DNA of 64,000 nt, from positions 62,001 through 126,000 of the forward strand of contig CAYSSM010000001.1 in assembly GCA_964433905.1 (NCBI GenBank). Direction: 5' to 3'. This document shows positions 8,223 to 16,645 of this stretch, piece after piece. The stretch is from CAYSSM01 sp964433905. Lineage in GTDB: Bacteria; Patescibacteriota; UBA1384; UBA12157; JAENIV01. Under the pieces are notes generated by a model. The model did no database searches. It worked only from the letters and a program-made list of their open reading frames with translations, and had not been told where the DNA came from. How positions within the stretch are numbered: position 1 is the stretch's first letter; each line of letters begins with the position of its first letter. A program made the position numbers and the translations under genes.

Positions 8223-8919
8223 CATTGAAGAATTTGCTAAAAAAATAAATATTACATTTAATAATGGAGATCTCTTAAGGCAAGTTTTCGTTCACAGATC
8301 ATATTTGAACGAAAATATTGGTTTTGATCTGGATCATAATGAAAGATTGGAATTTTTGGGAGATGCAGTTTTAGAATTAATCGTTACAGAATATTTATAT
8401 CAAAATTTTGACAATCCGGAGGGTGAACTAACAAATTTAAGATCAGCTCTCGTTAAGGGTTCCATGCTTTCTAATATCGCGCAAGAACTTGAAATTGACA
8501 AATTTTTATATTTATCCAAAGGTGAGGCAAAATCCGAAGGTAAATCAAAACAATTAATCATGGCAAACGCTTTCGAGGCACTAATTGGAGCGATTTATCT
8601 TGATCAGGGTTATGAAGTCACATCGGAATTTATTAAGAAGAATATTATTAAACATCTAAAAAAAATTATGGATCAAAAGCTGTATCTTGATCCTAAAAGT
8701 CATTTACAGGAATTAGCACAAGATCAACTTTCGGTTACGCCAAACTATCAAGTATTGGGTGAGCATGGACCCGATCATGCCAAAAGTTTCACGGTTGGAT
8801 GTTTTATTTCCAAAAAATTAATTGGAGAAGGTTCTGGCAGCTCTAAACAAACTGCCGAAAGCGCCGCTGCTTCATCGGCTTTAGAACATTGGACGGAAGC
8901 TAAGTCACAAGACTTTTAA
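8215..8919 (+). CDS. rnc: Ribonuclease III
   Basis: The 234-residue endonuclease cuts double-stranded RNA, including rRNA precursors. The signature ERLEFLGDAVLELIV carries the acidic catalytic residues, and ANAFEALIGAIYLDQG supplies the second acidic cluster. A C-terminal dsRNA-binding domain starts near DPKSHLQELAQ. AAAAAGGAG precedes the start inside the end of nusB. It is convergent with the next gene; their stop codons overlap in TTAA at 8916-8919 and leave no room for a terminator. Confidence 0.95.
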   Translation: MSNIEEFAKKINITFNNGDLLRQVFVHRSYLNENIGFDLDHNERLEFLGDAVLELIVTEYLYQNFDNPEGELTNLRSALVKGSMLSNIAQELEIDKFLYLSKGEAKSEGKSKQLIMANAFEALIGAIYLDQGYEVTSEFIKKNIIKHLKKIMDQKLYLDPKSHLQELAQDQLSVTPNYQVLGEHGPDHAKSFTVGCFISKKLIGEGSGSSKQTAESAAASSALEHWTEAKSQDF

Positions 8920-9623
8920 ACGACATAGGTTCTTAATTGTTTATAGATTTCATTCGCCTTATTGCGATAATGATCTTTTCGACGAAATTCCCATGGCATA
9001 ATGGGATCTTTTTTTAATATGAGAGCATATTGGAAGATTAATTTTTTAGCGCTATATTTAGGATTTGTATCTTTATTAATATTTTTTAATATTCTTTCCG
9101 CGGATAAATTGAAAAGCTTGTATTCATCTTCTAGTTCGGGTAAATTCCATGATTTTTGGATAATAGTATTATCGATACCATTAGTTCTACTTACTTCAAA
9201 AAACTTAATTTTATTTTGTAATTTAAGACGATTTTTAATTTCTTCGATCTCACTTTTAATGTCATTCGGCGATATCCATACACTTGCTTGCAAAAGCCCC
9301 ATTCCCATTTTAGTTAAAGCTCGTCTTAAGCGATCTCTAACATCACGGTTGACTTCCGGTATGTCAAAGATTACCAATCGCCATTTACCATCCCACTTGC
9401 CAGTTTCTTTTAAAGGCTTCAAGATCTTATCGAATTCTCGTTCCCCTTTTTCGGTTATTTTGTAATAGAATTCATCTTCTTTTTTTATTTTTTCAGCATA
9501 AGAGAGATTTTTAAATTTTGCTAATACACCGTTAGCTTTTTTCCCCCAACGGTTGATTCTGTAAAGTGGCACAACTTTTTCGTCTTCCAATAATATGAAA
9601 ATTTCTTGCAAAGGTGTTAACAC
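8916..9623 (-). CDS. PaaX-like transcriptional regulator with Cas2-like domain
   Basis: A 235-residue protein. Residues 1-70 look like a winged helix (LTPLQEIFILLEDEKVVPLY; YYKITEKGEREFDKIL). Residues about 78-160 are a ferredoxin-like Cas2-type domain (WRLVIFDIPEVNRDVRDRLR; ASVWISP), the combination seen in PaaX-type regulators. A helical C-terminal part includes DPIMPWEFRRKDHYR. The start is GTG at 9623 with AAGGAG upstream. No CRISPR array or other cas gene is present, so a Cas2 adaptation role is unlikely. A 14-bp palindrome over its promoter suggests autoregulation. Target genes are unknown. Confidence 0.75.
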   Translation of the reverse strand: MLTPLQEIFILLEDEKVVPLYRINRWGKKANGVLAKFKNLSYAEKIKKEDEFYYKITEKGEREFDKILKPLKETGKWDGKWRLVIFDIPEVNRDVRDRLRRALTKMGMGLLQASVWISPNDIKSEIEEIKNRLKLQNKIKFFEVSRTNGIDNTIIQKSWNLPELEDEYKLFNLSAERILKNINKDTNPKYSAKKLIFQYALILKKDPIMPWEFRRKDHYRNKANEIYKQLRTYVV

Positions 9624-9645
9624 ATTGCTCCTTACTTAGAACTAT

Positions 9646-9675
9646 AAAATACCACACTTAGTTGACGGTCGTCAA
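9646..9675 (-). promoter_or_regulatory. Promoter and palindromic operator candidate of the PaaX-like gene
   Basis: On the minus strand, TTGACG (9670-9675), an 18-bp spacer and TATTTT (9646-9651). The palindrome TTGAC-GGTC-GTCAA (9662-9675) covers the -35 box, where a self-binding repressor would block polymerase. It lies in the short gap after the carboxypeptidase gene. Confidence 0.5.
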
Positions 9676-9676
9676 G

Positions 9677-10618
9677 TTATTTCCAAGTCCAATTATTAAA
9701 CCCCCATTCCAATAATTTCTTACTTTCTTTGGCTGAAGCAACAATCGTATCCTCATTGGTATTTAATATTACCGAAATGATTTTATGATTATCTTTTTCG
9801 GCCTGCGCAACTAAACCATGTCCTGCAGCAGGCGTAAAACCAGTTTTGATTCCGATAGCAAAAGGATAATAATATTGTTCTTCTAAGCGGATCAAGCGAT
9901 TTGAGTTTTCCAAATTGTGAATTATCTTACCGTCAGTTGAGCTAAAGCTAATATCAGGTATTCTCACTAATTCACGAAATTGCTTAATTTTCATCGCATA
10001 GCTTGATAGAATTGCCAAATCGTAAGCGGTAGAATATCCGCTATCATCTAATCCTGCAGGATCTTTGAATTGAGTATTTTTTAGGCCTATTAATGACGAT
10101 TTTTTATTCATCATTTCTACAAACTTATCTTTTCCGCCAAAATAGGTCGCTAATGCAAAAGCGGTATCATTGCCAGACTTAATTAATAATCCTTTTAAAA
10201 GATTATCTACAGTAATTTTTTCGCCGACTCTTAAACTAATATCGGAACCTTCAATTGCTATCATCGGATAGGTAATTTCTACAATATCATTTAATTTATC
10301 GTTAAAATCCTCTAATACTAAAGTTGCTGTCATTATTTTAGTGGTTGAAGCGATCGGTACTTGTAAATTCGGTTCTTTTGAAGCTAAAACATAAGAACTG
10401 TCAACATCCATTAAAATATATGACTTGGCATATATTTGGAGATCATTGGCATTAGAATTCTTCTGTGGGGGCTTTGTGAGGGCAAGCTTAACAGGTTGAA
10501 TACTTTTTTGAGTACCTAATATCTTTTGGGAATTACTTTTATTTTCACTGCGATAGAAAATTCCCAATAAGACAATTAGTAAAACTCCACAAATTGCCCA
10601 AAGAGTTTTTGAAAGCAT
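9677..10618 (-). CDS. D-alanyl-D-alanine carboxypeptidase (penicillin-binding protein, S11 family)
   Basis: A 313-residue serine peptidase anchored by an N-terminal membrane helix (about residues 5-22). The three S11 motifs are present: STTK at 91-94 (nucleophile Ser and general-base Lys), SGN at 148-150, and KTG at 258-260. Such enzymes remove the terminal D-Ala of the peptidoglycan stem on the outer face of the membrane. The family's usual C-terminal beta domain is missing. The gene starts 1 nt after aspS ends, so it is probably in that operon. Confidence 0.92.
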   Translation of the reverse strand: MLSKTLWAICGVLLIVLLGIFYRSENKSNSQKILGTQKSIQPVKLALTKPPQKNSNANDLQIYAKSYILMDVDSSYVLASKEPNLQVPIASTTKIMTATLVLEDFNDKLNDIVEITYPMIAIEGSDISLRVGEKITVDNLLKGLLIKSGNDTAFALATYFGGKDKFVEMMNKKSSLIGLKNTQFKDPAGLDDSGYSTAYDLAILSSYAMKIKQFRELVRIPDISFSSTDGKIIHNLENSNRLIRLEEQYYYPFAIGIKTGFTPAAGHGLVAQAEKDNHKIISVILNTNEDTIVASAKESKKLLEWGFNNWTWK

Positions 10619-10619
10619 T

Positions 10620-11996
10620 TTATTTGCTTATTTTAATATTTAATTCTTTTAGTTGCGATTCGTCAACATTTGATGGTGCGTTCATAAGTAAATCACGACC
10701 ATCCCCTGTCTTGGGGAATGCTATTACTTCGCGGATAGATGGTTCGTTTTGAATAATCATTATCAATCTATCCAAACCCCAAGCTATACCGCCATGAGGA
10801 GGCACTCCATATTTGAAAGCTTCAAGCATATGGCCAAACCTATCATTAATAGTTTCTTTTTCGTAACCTAATATTTCAAAAACTTTCGACAACACTTCTG
10901 TTTTATGACTTCTAATACTGCCGCCACCAATTTCTTCGCCATTTAATACTAAATCATATTGGGTTGTTCTAATGCCTTCGATCTCGCCATTTAGTATTTT
11001 TTCTTTGTCTTCTGGCATTGGGTCAGAAAATGGGTTGTGGGTAAATGTCCATTTTTCTTCTTTGTCTTTTTCAAAAAAAGGAAAATCAATTATCCAGCAA
11101 AAGGCGAGTTCATCAGGATTGTTTTTGTTTTTTCGCAAATCAGGCCGGTCAGTTTGATATTTCGATATAGCATCTTTATAAGTTAAAACAGGAAAAGAAC
11201 CAGTTTGAATATTTTTTTTAGGGCAAAATTCTTTGATTATTTCTTTAACTAATACTTCGCTTATTTCCATTACATCTTTTTGTGATACGAAACTCAATTC
11301 CATATCTAGTTGAGTATGTTCTGGTTGACGGTCGCCACGCGGATCTTCATCTCTTAAGCAACGAGCTATCTGAAAATATTTTTCTACACCAGAAACCATC
11401 AATAACTGCTTAAATTGCTGGGGAGACTGTGGCAAAGCATAAAATTTTCCCGCATGAAGCCGGGAAGGAACTAAATAATCTCTAGCGCCTTCAGGTGTAC
11501 TTTTTGTTAAAAGTGGTGTTTCAATTTCCAAAAAATCTTCGCTAATTAACCTATCTCGGATGAATTTAATAATATCAGATCTAATCTTTAAATTATTTTT
11601 CATTCGGTCTGATCTTAAGTCTAAATAGCGGTATTTCATTCTTAAATCTTCGGATATTTTAGAAGTATCGTTAATTTCAAAAGGCGGTGTAATACTTTCA
11701 GCTAAAATCTCCAAATTTTTTGCTTGAATTTCCACCTTTCCAGAAAGAATTTTAGGGTTTACCAACCCTTCAGGCCGTTTTTTAACGGTTCCAAATACTT
11801 TTATGACATCTTCAGCACTAAGTTTTGAGGCAGTTTCATAAGTTTTATCATCAAAAACTATTTGAGTAATACCCCATCTGTCGCGCAAATCAATAAAAAT
11901 TATTTTGCCATGATCCCGACGGGCTGAAACCCACCCAAACAATGTAACTTCCTTGTCTAATTGTTGTTCAACTTCTTTTGATAAAACTCTTTCCAT
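10620..11996 (-). CDS. aspS: Aspartyl-tRNA synthetase, short form without GAD insertion, non-discriminating signature
   Basis: A 458-residue bacterial-type class II synthetase with an N-terminal OB fold (RRDHGKIIFIDLRDR), motif 2 (ARCLRDEDPRGDRQPEHTQ) and motif 3 (GIAWGLDRL). Bacterial AspRS is usually about 590 residues. Here TDRPDLR (282-288) is followed about ten residues later by LAFCWIIDFP, so the GAD insertion domain is absent. His29 and Gly77 sit where non-discriminating enzymes carry His and Gly, while discriminating ones carry Leu and Lys. It may therefore charge both tRNA-Asp and tRNA-Asn with Asp. It is 1 nt from pheT. Confidence 0.93.
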   Translation of the reverse strand: MERVLSKEVEQQLDKEVTLFGWVSARRDHGKIIFIDLRDRWGITQIVFDDKTYETASKLSAEDVIKVFGTVKKRPEGLVNPKILSGKVEIQAKNLEILAESITPPFEINDTSKISEDLRMKYRYLDLRSDRMKNNLKIRSDIIKFIRDRLISEDFLEIETPLLTKSTPEGARDYLVPSRLHAGKFYALPQSPQQFKQLLMVSGVEKYFQIARCLRDEDPRGDRQPEHTQLDMELSFVSQKDVMEISEVLVKEIIKEFCPKKNIQTGSFPVLTYKDAISKYQTDRPDLRKNKNNPDELAFCWIIDFPFFEKDKEEKWTFTHNPFSDPMPEDKEKILNGEIEGIRTTQYDLVLNGEEIGGGSIRSHKTEVLSKVFEILGYEKETINDRFGHMLEAFKYGVPPHGGIAWGLDRLIMIIQNEPSIREVIAFPKTGDGRDLLMNAPSNVDESQLKELNIKISK

Positions 11997-11997
11997 T

Positions 11998-13890
11998 TTA
12001 GCTCCTCAATTTTGCATTGAATTTATCTTCAATCTTTTTAATAATATTTTCAATGATTTTATTTGCTTTTTGATCGTCAACAGGTTTCTCTAAATCTTGT
12101 AGCCAAATATGATAAGCTAGATTTTTTTTGTTTTGACCAAACTTATCAGAAACGAATTCATCAAATAATTCTACCAATAAAATGACATTGGAGGCTTCTA
12201 AGATCGTTTTTTCGACATCTTGTGAGTCTATGGTTGCATCAATTATAAATGCCAAATCCCTTATTGTCGGTGCGAATCTGGAGATTGGTCGATATTTATT
12301 CTCCGATATTTCTAACGAATAATCGTGGCTATCGATATTAATATCACCTATTTTTAATATTAAGTATTTGATAGGCCTTCGTATCTTATAAGCTTCTAAG
12401 ATATTTTTATCAGCATCATTTATTTTGAAAGGAACATTTAAAATATCACAAACTTTTTTTAACATTACATCGCTATTACCACTAGTTAATACTCCCAACT
12501 CCCACCATTCTTTATCTTTGCTAAAGACTTTTTCTATTTCAAAAATATTTATCTCCGGTGCCCATGGGTTTTTAGCAGCCGCTTTAAGTAAAGGAATAAT
12601 AAGAGAAGGTCTTAGATACTGAGTTTCTGGAGAAATTGGTTTTTCAATTTCAGGAACATCATTTTTCGAAAATCCAAACTGTTGTAAACTTTTTTCATCA
12701 GTAAACGAATACGAATATATTTCCGTAAAACCGATTTCTTTAAGTTTGTCTTTAATATATTCACGCTTAATATAGTCTTTATTGGGAGTTGTTTCGGCTG
12801 GATCAAAATTACTTTTTCCTAAATTATTATAGCCAAAGATTCTCGCCACCTCTTCAGCAATATCTTGCCAAATTTTCAAATCAAAGCGGCGATATGTGGG
12901 AATGGTGGCAATATTATCATAGCAGGCGATTCCAAACCTATATAAATAGTTTTTTATTTCTTGTTCGGAAAAGTTTGTTCCCAACAAACGATTAATTTTA
13001 GAAGTCTCAAAAGCAATTTTTATTTCTTTTTCTTTTAAAGAAATAATATCAATTAAATCTCCGCATGTTGCCTTACATGTCTCAATAATCAATTCTGCTG
13101 CCATATTGACGCCTTGGACAGTTCCTTCGAAATCAACGCCTCTTTCGTATCGGTAGGAAGCATCAGTCATGTGATTTAGATATTTAGATGCTAATCTAAT
13201 TAATACCGGGTCAAAGATTGCGCCTTGCAATACTATTGTTTTAGTTTTTTCGTCAACTTCAGATTTAATACCTCCCATAATACCGGGTAAGTCGTATATT
13301 TTTTCACTATCCTCGATAATTATCGCGTTTTCCGGTAAAATTCTATTTTTGCCATCAAGCGTTGTAACTTCCTCACCCTTTTTTGAAAGCCTGACATTCA
13401 TTAAGCCAGCTTTTATTTTATCGTAATCAAAAGCGTGCAAAGGCTGACCCGTGGCGACCATTACATAGTTGGTAATATCAACGATATTATTTATTGGCCT
13501 GAATCCGTAAGATTTCAACCTTTCTTGCATCCATTTTGGGGATTCTTGAATTTTAATATTGTCAATAATCCTTGCTGTAAATCTCGGACAAATCTTCGGA
13601 TCTGCTATTTTAATATTTATATTCTTATCTATTTTTCCATTTTTAATCTTAACTTTTAACTTTTCACTTTTAACTTTTAACTCATAGAGTGCAGCGACTT
13701 CTCTTACCATCCCTAAAATCGAAAGACAGTCTCCCCTATTGGGAGTAATTTCAAAATCTAAAATAGTATTGTCATCTTGTTTTTTAATCGAATCAACTTC
13801 ATGACCAAACAAACTTAAATCATCCGCCAGCTCTGCTGGAGATTTTTTTATGTCAACAAATTCTTTCAACCACTCGTATGATATTCTCAT
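11998..13890 (-). CDS. pheT: Phenylalanyl-tRNA synthetase beta subunit, lacking the EMAP-like tRNA-binding domain
   Basis: A 630-residue subunit; bacterial PheT is usually near 800. The N-terminus runs from MRISYEWLKEFVDI directly into LDFEITPNRGDCLS (45-58), so the roughly 110-residue EMAP-like insertion is missing. The B3/B4 editing region (GQPLHAFDYDKI; GIMGG), the B5 domain and the C-terminal FDX-ACB domain (RFAPTIRDLAFII) are present. Residues 71-86 are a Lys-rich low-complexity insert from repetitive DNA at about 13627-13680. It forms the heterotetramer with PheS. Confidence 0.95.
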   Translation of the reverse strand: MRISYEWLKEFVDIKKSPAELADDLSLFGHEVDSIKKQDDNTILDFEITPNRGDCLSILGMVREVAALYELKVKSEKLKVKIKNGKIDKNINIKIADPKICPRFTARIIDNIKIQESPKWMQERLKSYGFRPINNIVDITNYVMVATGQPLHAFDYDKIKAGLMNVRLSKKGEEVTTLDGKNRILPENAIIIEDSEKIYDLPGIMGGIKSEVDEKTKTIVLQGAIFDPVLIRLASKYLNHMTDASYRYERGVDFEGTVQGVNMAAELIIETCKATCGDLIDIISLKEKEIKIAFETSKINRLLGTNFSEQEIKNYLYRFGIACYDNIATIPTYRRFDLKIWQDIAEEVARIFGYNNLGKSNFDPAETTPNKDYIKREYIKDKLKEIGFTEIYSYSFTDEKSLQQFGFSKNDVPEIEKPISPETQYLRPSLIIPLLKAAAKNPWAPEINIFEIEKVFSKDKEWWELGVLTSGNSDVMLKKVCDILNVPFKINDADKNILEAYKIRRPIKYLILKIGDINIDSHDYSLEISENKYRPISRFAPTIRDLAFIIDATIDSQDVEKTILEASNVILLVELFDEFVSDKFGQNKKNLAYHIWLQDLEKPVDDQKANKIIENIIKKIEDKFNAKLRS

Positions 13891-13933
13891 ATTTTGTAAT
13901 CAAAATTCCGCGCCAAGATTGCCCTTGGCTATT

Positions 13934-14620
13934 TTAAAACTGTTTTAAAAATCTTAAATCACCGCTGTTTGAAACTCTGATATCATCTAAGCCGAATTTA
14001 TACATCATATATCTATCAACTCCAGGCCCCCACATTATCCCCTGCCATTTTTCCGGATTAATGCCGATATTTTTCAAGACTACCGGATGGGCCATACCCG
14101 CGCCAAGCATTTCTCGCCATTTACCATTAGGCATTTTTACATCAACTTCTAAACCGGGCTCAACGAAGGGAAACAGATGCGGCCTGAATCTAATCTGAAT
14201 ATCATTGCCAAAAAGGGATTTCATGTATCCATCCAATATTCCTATTAGGTAATCCATACCGATATTTTTATCAACTGCAATGCCATCAAGTTGGTAAAAA
14301 TTATAATCATGAGTGGCGTCGGTTGCTTCGTGACGAAAACATCTACCAGGAACCACAAGCCTAAAAGGCGGCTTCAAATTATTATCGCCAATTAAATGAG
14401 CTTCAGTAGTCGTTGTTTGCGTTCTAAGAAGTCTCTTATCTTTTAGCCAGAAAGTGTCCTGAACATCGCGCGATGGATGAGTGGCTGGTACATTTAAAGC
14501 ATCAAAATTCCACCATTCTGAATCAATTTGATCTCCTTCAGCAATACTAAAACCCCGATCGGTAAAATATTTTAATGTTTGTCGCATAAATTGTGTTAAA
14601 GGATGTAAATGGCCTTTCAT
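13934..14620 (-). CDS. pheS: Phenylalanyl-tRNA synthetase alpha subunit, catalytic core only
   Basis: A 228-residue protein beginning at GHLHPLTQ, the start of the catalytic domain. The family is usually 330-350 residues with an N-terminal coiled coil, which is absent. Core motifs are present: NFDALNVPATHPSRD, LLRTQTT, CFRHEATDATHDYNF, FPFVEPGLEVDV and RFLKQF at the end. The ATG at 14620 overlaps the stop of the upstream membrane-protein gene by 4 nt, which argues that the short form is real and not mis-started. Confidence 0.95.
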   Translation of the reverse strand: MKGHLHPLTQFMRQTLKYFTDRGFSIAEGDQIDSEWWNFDALNVPATHPSRDVQDTFWLKDKRLLRTQTTTTEAHLIGDNNLKPPFRLVVPGRCFRHEATDATHDYNFYQLDGIAVDKNIGMDYLIGILDGYMKSLFGNDIQIRFRPHLFPFVEPGLEVDVKMPNGKWREMLGAGMAHPVVLKNIGINPEKWQGIMWGPGVDRYMMYKFGLDDIRVSNSGDLRFLKQF

Positions 14621-15012
14621 CTATAACCTTTTTTAGGACTATAATTTTTTGACTTAAAAAAAAGCTCAATCATTAATATTGCAACGACCAACAATGAAGC
14701 AACCCACCAGTTTAAAACACGCATTTGCTGTAAAAATAGCAATCCAACAAAAACTAAAGAGATCAATAAAGATTGTCGTAAAGTTGGTATGAGGTGAGCA
14801 AATATTACTTCCCGATTAGTCATCCAGATTCTTAAATAAAATCCAATCAGTCCGAAGACTGCCGTCCAAAACAAAAACAAGGTGAAATAAAAAATTAGCA
14901 ACATCCAGAACGGGCTTTGATATGGATTAACATTGAATAGTATTAAAGCGACCAACCCGGCTGAAATAAATAAAATAAAATACAAGCTAAAAAGATATAA
15001 TCTGAGGATCAT
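14617..15012 (-). CDS. Conserved-looking membrane protein, four predicted helices
   Basis: A 131-residue very hydrophobic protein with helices at about 5-26, 32-60, 82-98 and 102-118 and a basic C-terminus (KSKNYSPKKGYR). I do not recognise the family. It is coupled to rbfA (4-nt overlap) and pheS (4-nt overlap), so it is made together with translation genes. No catalytic motif is visible. Confidence 0.7.
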   Translation of the reverse strand: MILRLYLFSLYFILFISAGLVALILFNVNPYQSPFWMLLIFYFTLFLFWTAVFGLIGFYLRIWMTNREVIFAHLIPTLRQSLLISLVFVGLLFLQQMRVLNWWVASLLVVAILMIELFFKSKNYSPKKGYR

Positions 15013-15344
15013 TTTTTTGATACCTTTCGTAGAATCTTATCTATTTTTTCAATATTATCTAAGCCATGATCAATTAAAAAAATTAGCTTAGGGGTGAATT
15101 TCATCCTGAATTTTCTGCCTAAAAAATACTGAAAGCCTTTTGAATTAGCGTTTAAGATTTTTAAAGCTTCTTTTTCTTTTGATTTATCGAGCAAAGAGAT
15201 GTAAACTTTTGCTTCTTTAATATTAGCTGTCAGCTCCAATTCTGTTAAAGTCACAATCCCCATTTCTTCAGGAATGGTCTCTTGTATTAAAATAGAAATC
15301 TCTTTCTTAAAAAGAGCCGATAACTTTTCTTGCCTATGCGACAT
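15009..15344 (-). CDS. rbfA: Ribosome-binding factor A
   Basis: A 111-residue KH-fold protein of 30S maturation, with MSHRQEKLSALFKKEI at the N-terminus, ANIKEAKVYISLLD in the middle and KFTPKLIFLIDHGLDNIEKIDKIL at the end. No Shine-Dalgarno is visible. A possible promoter (TTGCAT, 17 bp, TAAATT) ends six bases before the ATG, so the message could be leaderless (inference). It heads the rbfA-pheS-pheT-aspS-dacA unit. Confidence 0.93.
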   Translation of the reverse strand: MSHRQEKLSALFKKEISILIQETIPEEMGIVTLTELELTANIKEAKVYISLLDKSKEKEALKILNANSKGFQYFLGRKFRMKFTPKLIFLIDHGLDNIEKIDKILRKVSKK

Positions 15345-15377
15345 ATTTATAATTTATCATAAATAAGGTAATAATGC

Positions 15378-15408
15378 AAAAAAACGCTCTTAAAAGAGCG
15401 TTTTTTTG
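15378..15408 (-). terminator. Intrinsic terminator ending the ribosomal superoperon
   Basis: AAAACGCTCTT (15381-15391) and AAGAGCGTTTT (15394-15404) form an 11-bp stem with a 2-nt loop. An A run on one side and a T run on the other let it work in both directions. It lies just after the rpsI stop, before rbfA. Confidence 0.9.
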
Positions 15409-15425
15409 CGATACGATATGAATTT

Positions 15426-15821
15426 TTATCTTTTTGCCCACTGTGGAGCTTTTCTTGCACCTTTGAGGCCCGGTTTTTTGCGTTCTTTCATTCTTGAATC
15501 TCTGGTTAAAAAACCTTCGACTTTAAGAGTTTTATGTAGCTCCGGGTTAAGTTTATCTAAGGCCCGAGCCACAGCCAATCGAATTGCCCCTTCTCGAGAA
15601 GTAAGTCCTCCGCCGGATACTTTTACAAAAACATCCAATTTGTCATCATTATCGGTTATTTTTAGCGGTTCGGTATAAACCCGGCTAGGATTGGCGATTT
15701 CTTTTTCATTAATAAATATTTTCCCCGATCCTTTTGTTAATTTTATTCGAGCTACGGCAGTTTTACGTCTTCCTATCGCTGTAATATTTTCCTGTTTAGA
15801 TTCTGTTTTATTTGGCATCAA
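15426..15821 (-). CDS. rpsI: Ribosomal protein S9
   Basis: The 131-residue 30S protein has AIGRRKTAVARIKLTKG, VSGGGLTSREGAIRLAVARAL and the C-terminal tail ARKAPQWAKR, whose last Arg reaches the P-site tRNA in known structures. It overlaps rplM by 14 nt and is the last gene of the superoperon. Confidence 0.97.
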   Translation of the reverse strand: MMPNKTESKQENITAIGRRKTAVARIKLTKGSGKIFINEKEIANPSRVYTEPLKITDNDDKLDVFVKVSGGGLTSREGAIRLAVARALDKLNPELHKTLKVEGFLTRDSRMKERKKPGLKGARKAPQWAKR

Positions 15822-16257
15822 TGTCTCCGTTATAAATAATAAGGTTTTTAATCCACAATTTTCTTAGTTTATTTTTGGGCAACATTCCCCAAACCGATCG
15901 CTTTAATACTTCTGCCGGATTTTTCTTAAACATATCACTTAACTTTTCTTCTTTTAAATGTCCGATATAACCGGTGTGATGATAATAGATCTTTTGCGAT
16001 AGTTTATTGCCGGTAAAAACCATTTTTGAAGCGTTATAAACTTTAACTTGATCGCCAATATTTAAATAAGGCACAAAATCGGTTTTAAATTTACCACGCA
16101 AAAAATTGGCGACTTGAGTTGATAATCGTCCTAATACCACTCCTGATGCATCAATTTCGTGAGATATGATTGGATGGTTATTTAGATTTACCGGTTTTTT
16201 GCTTTCCGGTTTCGACATTTTTCTTGGAGTCTTTTTTTGTAATTTTGTCTGGGGCAT
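15808..16257 (-). CDS. rplM: Ribosomal protein L13
   Basis: A 149-residue large-subunit protein with GVVLGRLSTQVANFLRGK, GDQVKVYNASKM, KIYYHHTGYIG and VWGMLPKNKL. The chosen ATG at 16257 has AGAGGA nine bases upstream. It makes the gene overlap the rplQ end by 80 nt and gives an extra basic N-terminus. A Met at 16218 would shorten this but has no Shine-Dalgarno. Confidence 0.93.
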   Translation of the reverse strand: MPQTKLQKKTPRKMSKPESKKPVNLNNHPIISHEIDASGVVLGRLSTQVANFLRGKFKTDFVPYLNIGDQVKVYNASKMVFTGNKLSQKIYYHHTGYIGHLKEEKLSDMFKKNPAEVLKRSVWGMLPKNKLRKLWIKNLIIYNGDIDAK

Positions 16258-16645
16258 TATCTTTATCCTCTATATTACTTTTGTTATCAATTATTGGTGC
16301 TTTTAGGATATTTCTCAATCTTAATAAAACCATGTCCGAACCGTCTCCCAACCTCTTCGTTAACCGATATTCTTCGATAAAACCCGTATTAATGTCCTCA
16401 TATCGCGGGGATAAAACCTCGAACATTTTTTTGGTCGCATTTTTATCAAAGAAATATCCAATCATTGTTCTTCTGGCATTAAGGTCATTTTTCTTAGCCA
16501 AAAAGATTAACTTTTCGGCCATTTTTTTTGTTTCTTTAGCCTTGGCTTTAGTAGTCTTTATTTTTTCATACAAAATTAAAGAAGTTGTTAAATTTCTTAT
16601 TAAAGATTTTCGGTGATTGTCTGTTCTTGATAAGGAAATTCTCAT
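16178..16645 (-). CDS. rplQ: Ribosomal protein L17
   Basis: The 155-residue 50S protein has RTDNHRKSLIRNLTTSLI and YEKIKTTKAKAKETKKMAEKLI at the N-terminus and VLLRLRNILKAP at the end of the core. A lysine-rich tail of about 40 residues follows, part of which lies inside the rplM overlap. It is coupled to rpoA by a 4-nt ATGA overlap. Confidence 0.95.
   Translation of the reverse strand: MRISLSRTDNHRKSLIRNLTTSLILYEKIKTTKAKAKETKKMAEKLIFLAKKNDLNARRTMIGYFFDKNATKKMFEVLSPRYEDINTGFIEEYRLTKRLGDGSDMVLLRLRNILKAPIIDNKSNIEDKDNAPDKITKKDSKKNVETGKQKTGKSK

Noticed and set aside
9001..9465. 154-residue plus-strand ORF over the PaaX-like gene
   Set aside because: Antisense shadow; composition and lack of any start signal show the minus frame is coding.
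8916..9623. Cas2 and a CRISPR locus
   Set aside because: There is a winged-helix N-terminus, no other cas gene and no repeat-spacer array anywhere in the window.
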